Below, piece by piece: positions 5,186-5,290 of a DNA stretch of 5,290 nucleotides. The position numbers and the translations under genes were made by a program. Positions within the stretch are counted from its first letter, which is position 1. Every line of letters begins with the position of its first letter. A model generated the notes under the pieces. The model was not told the origin of the DNA and searched no databases. It saw only the letters and a list, made by a program, of their open reading frames with translations. Source of the DNA: Actinomycetes bacterium (GTDB taxonomy: Bacteria > Actinomycetota > Acidimicrobiia > Acidimicrobiales > Acidimicrobiaceae); NCBI GenBank assembly GCA_021819025.1, contig JAKASN010000179.1:1-5290 (forward strand), read 5' to 3'.

Positions 5186-5290
5186 ATGTTTTTGCACAGG
5201 TTGGCCACTCGCGGATTCGCCCTCGGAGCGTTGGTCGCTCTCTTGACCGGATGCAACGCTGCTCCAAGTTCAGCTCGCAGCACATCCTCA
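5186..5290 (+). CDS. N-terminus of a putative lipoprotein (runs off right edge)
   Basis: From ATG 5186 a frame stays open for 35 codons to the window end. It encodes a classic lipoprotein signal: positive n-region (MFLHRLATRGF), hydrophobic core (ALGALVALL) and lipobox LTGC with the acylated Cys at residue 23, followed by NAAPSSARSTSS, a typical low-complexity linker. A purine-rich GGAGAAAGA begins at 5169; the GGAG is 13 bases from the ATG, slightly long for a ribosome site. The mature protein is outside the window, so function is unknown; in conjugative elements, lipoproteins at such positions include entry-exclusion and secretion-channel components, but nothing here tells them apart. It is divergent from the LPD1 gene. 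Confidence 0.7.
   Translation, partial: MFLHRLATRGFALGALVALLTGCNAAPSSARSTSS

Noticed and set aside
1..5290. CRISPR array
   Set aside because: The only long perfect repeat occurs twice, 1272 bp apart; there is no short-spaced repeat series and no cas gene.

Overview
The window reads as accessory DNA from a GC-rich proteobacterium, most likely a conjugative plasmid or an integrative conjugative element. The two largest genes encode an ArdC-like antirestriction-type protein and a large-polyvalent-protein-associated (LPD1-type) zincin, both typical of the leading regions of such elements. A lipoprotein start and an IS200/IS605-like end lie at the right edge. No host-specific marker gene is visible, so the species cannot be named.

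Layout from left to right: (1) 2-253 (+) is the C-terminal end of an unrecognised protein. (2) 237-1545 is a candidate cassette bounded by two identical 37-bp direct repeats (237-273 and 1509-1545; period 1272 bp). It carries two minus-strand genes, a 106-aa unknown protein and an overlapping DUF6036/AbiEii-type nucleotidyltransferase, behind a near-consensus sigma-70 promoter (TTGACT, 17 bp, TATAAT). This is probably a toxin-antitoxin-like or abortive-infection-like pair. (3) 1522-2544 (-) is the ArdC-like ssDNA-binding plus zincin protein. (4) 2612-4849 (-) is a 745-aa protein with an LPD1 region and HEWMH. (5) 4850-5185 is a 336-bp non-coding region with a 15-bp-stem inverted repeat, a second smaller inverted repeat and a minus-strand structure resembling an IS200/IS605 right end (omega-RNA-like). 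(6) 5186-5290 (+) is the start of a putative lipoprotein that runs off the window.

The main point is how the cassette sits. Each repeat contains CTAG, a TAG stop on both strands. At the left copy the plus gene and the nucleotidyltransferase both stop on it; at the right copy the ArdC-like gene stops on it. The two unrelated minus-strand genes therefore end in the same residues, SGPRFRL, encoded by the repeat. Removing 1272 bp would leave the plus gene and the ArdC-like gene converging on a single CTAG, both intact. This looks like exact site-specific insertion of a two-gene defence or stability module at a gene-end site. No recombinase is in the window and the repeat matches no attC or dif consensus, so the mechanism is open.

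The ArdC-like and LPD1 genes probably form one minus-strand unit transcribed away from the structured 4850-5185 region. They share a partly conserved 30-bp stretch ending at each ATG, which suggests common control or a common ancestry of their leaders.
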